Shown here piece after piece: positions 28,061-28,927 of a stretch of DNA of 28,927 nt. Location of the stretch: positions 1 to 28,927 of the forward strand of contig CAJNOQ010001744.1 of assembly GCA_905250885.1 (NCBI GenBank), in the 5' to 3' direction. The notes beneath the pieces are model-generated. The model had not been told where the DNA came from and ran no database searches. It saw only the letters and a list, made by a program, of their open reading frames with translations. This DNA is from Didymodactylos carnosus (lineage: Eukaryota > Rotifera > Eurotatoria > Philodinida > Philodinidae). Within the stretch, counting starts at the first letter, position 1; the number at the start of each line of letters is the position of its first letter. The translations under genes were made by a program, and so were the position numbers.

Positions 28061-28927
28061 TAGAGAATTTCACGGGCTACAAAATGATATATGAGATATT
28101 GTTAAGAAGCTGTGTCCGAGTAGTCCAAGGTTGGAAATACTCGTTAGCAACTCAGCAAACGGGCGGGTCAAGGTCATTGATGTCAACAATTCTCCATTAT
28201 TCGGTCATTAACCAGTCCATTTCATACACCAGTCGACAGAGAATTTCACGGGCTACAAAACAGTCTATAGGACCATCAGAACAAAATGAAATTCCGTCGC
28301 CTGAAATTCGAAATACCCGGTAGCACCTCAGCAAAATCGGCGGGTCAAGGTCATTCATCTCAAAAACGTTACCTTACTCGGTCCATATCCAGTCCACTTC
28401 ATATACCAATCGGTAGAGAATTTAACAGGCTACAAAATGATATATGAGATAGTCTTAAGAAGTTGTGTCGGGGTAAGGCCAAGATTCGAAATACTCGGTA
28501 GGATATGGGCAAACTGGTGTGTCAAGGTCATTTATGTCAAAAAAGCTTCGTTATCCGGTCGTTAACCAGTCTACTTCATATACGATTCGATAGAGAATTT
28601 CACGGGCTACAAAATGATATATGACACAGCCTTAAGAAGTTGTGTCGGGGCAAGGCCAACATCCGAAATACTCGGTAGCATAGCAGCAAACTGACGTGTT
28701 AAGTTCATTCATGTCAAAAAAGCTCTTTATTTGGTCGTTAACCAGTCCACGTCGCATGCTTGTACGTTGTTGATTTCATGTGCTAGAAAATGATAGATGA
28801 TATTATCTGAAAGAAATGTAAGTTAACTGCGTAGTCTGGAAATAGAAGTGCGTTTTCACTGGCATTGTGTTGATGTGATATATTTCGTGAATATTGAACA
28901 GAGAGATACTGTCTTCTCTGTTGTGCT
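28061..28927 (+). repeat. 177-bp tandem satellite, about 4.9 units, continues past the window
   Basis: Unit starts at 28061, 28237, 28414 and 28591 give periods of 176, 177 and 177 bp. A more diverged fifth unit starts at about 28768 and is cut by the window edge. Each unit has TAGAGAATTTCACGGGCTAC at its start, AAAATGATATATGAGA, a GAAATACTCGGTAG box about 72 bp in, then GTCAAGGTCATT and TTAACCAGTCCA. Neighbouring units are clearly diverged from one another, so the array is not recently homogenised. The reading frame within it is a by-product. Confidence 0.9.

Noticed and set aside
28061..28927. CRISPR array
   Set aside because: The repeats are about 177 bp long and tandem, without short conserved repeats and unique spacers, in eukaryotic DNA. 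This is a satellite.
1..28927. A single coordinated multi-gene system linking ART, HPP and TIR genes
   Set aside because: The genes are far apart, on different strands, with introns and transposons between them. A shared link to NAD+ for two of them is not enough to claim joint function.

Overview
This is eukaryotic nuclear DNA: AT-rich, with spliced genes (56 bp to 1.8 kb introns with GT/AG ends), long gene-poor stretches and many small inverted-repeat transposons. The gene families (an HPP membrane protein with a eukaryote-style intron, arginine ADP-ribosyltransferase-like genes in tandem, and an armadillo-TIR-SAM protein) are what I associate with bdelloid rotifers. That assignment is recognition, not proof.

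Layout. 1-1125 is one arm of an inverted duplication and carries the first 86 codons of an HPP gene on the minus strand, running off the window. 1126-4407 has no convincing gene. 4416-4786 is a hAT-like miniature element with a perfect 8-bp target duplication. 5028-6172 is a cluster of ADP-ribosyltransferase (ART) sequences: two broken fragments and one intact 224-codon reading frame that lacks the usual catalytic glutamate. 7718-10021 is the other arm of the inverted duplication, enlarged by a 912-bp TA-flanked element. 9764-12340 is the complete two-exon HPP gene (259 aa), whose intron holds a long foldback element. 12341-18778 holds degraded coding-like stretches and several repeats, including two inverted-repeat elements only 14 bp apart (16148-17180). 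18779-21930 (minus) is a three-exon gene for an 840-aa armadillo-TIR-SAM protein that ends in a CaaX box. 22320-28927 is repeat territory: a foldback built of CACTGA motifs, a 636-bp foldback, a tRNA-like sequence, two CG-rich TCGCG-motif blocks linked by inverted arms, small hairpins, and a 177-bp tandem satellite running off the right edge.

How the parts relate. The three gene families are separate transcription units. ART and TIR domains both act on NAD+ in characterised families, but nothing here shows that the two loci work together. The clearest structural story is the head-to-head HPP duplication: one arm keeps the empty TA site of a transposon that fills the other arm, so that insertion happened after the duplication. 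A 176-177-bp satellite family recurs at 7444-7725, inside that transposon at 8581, and in the array at 28061-28927.
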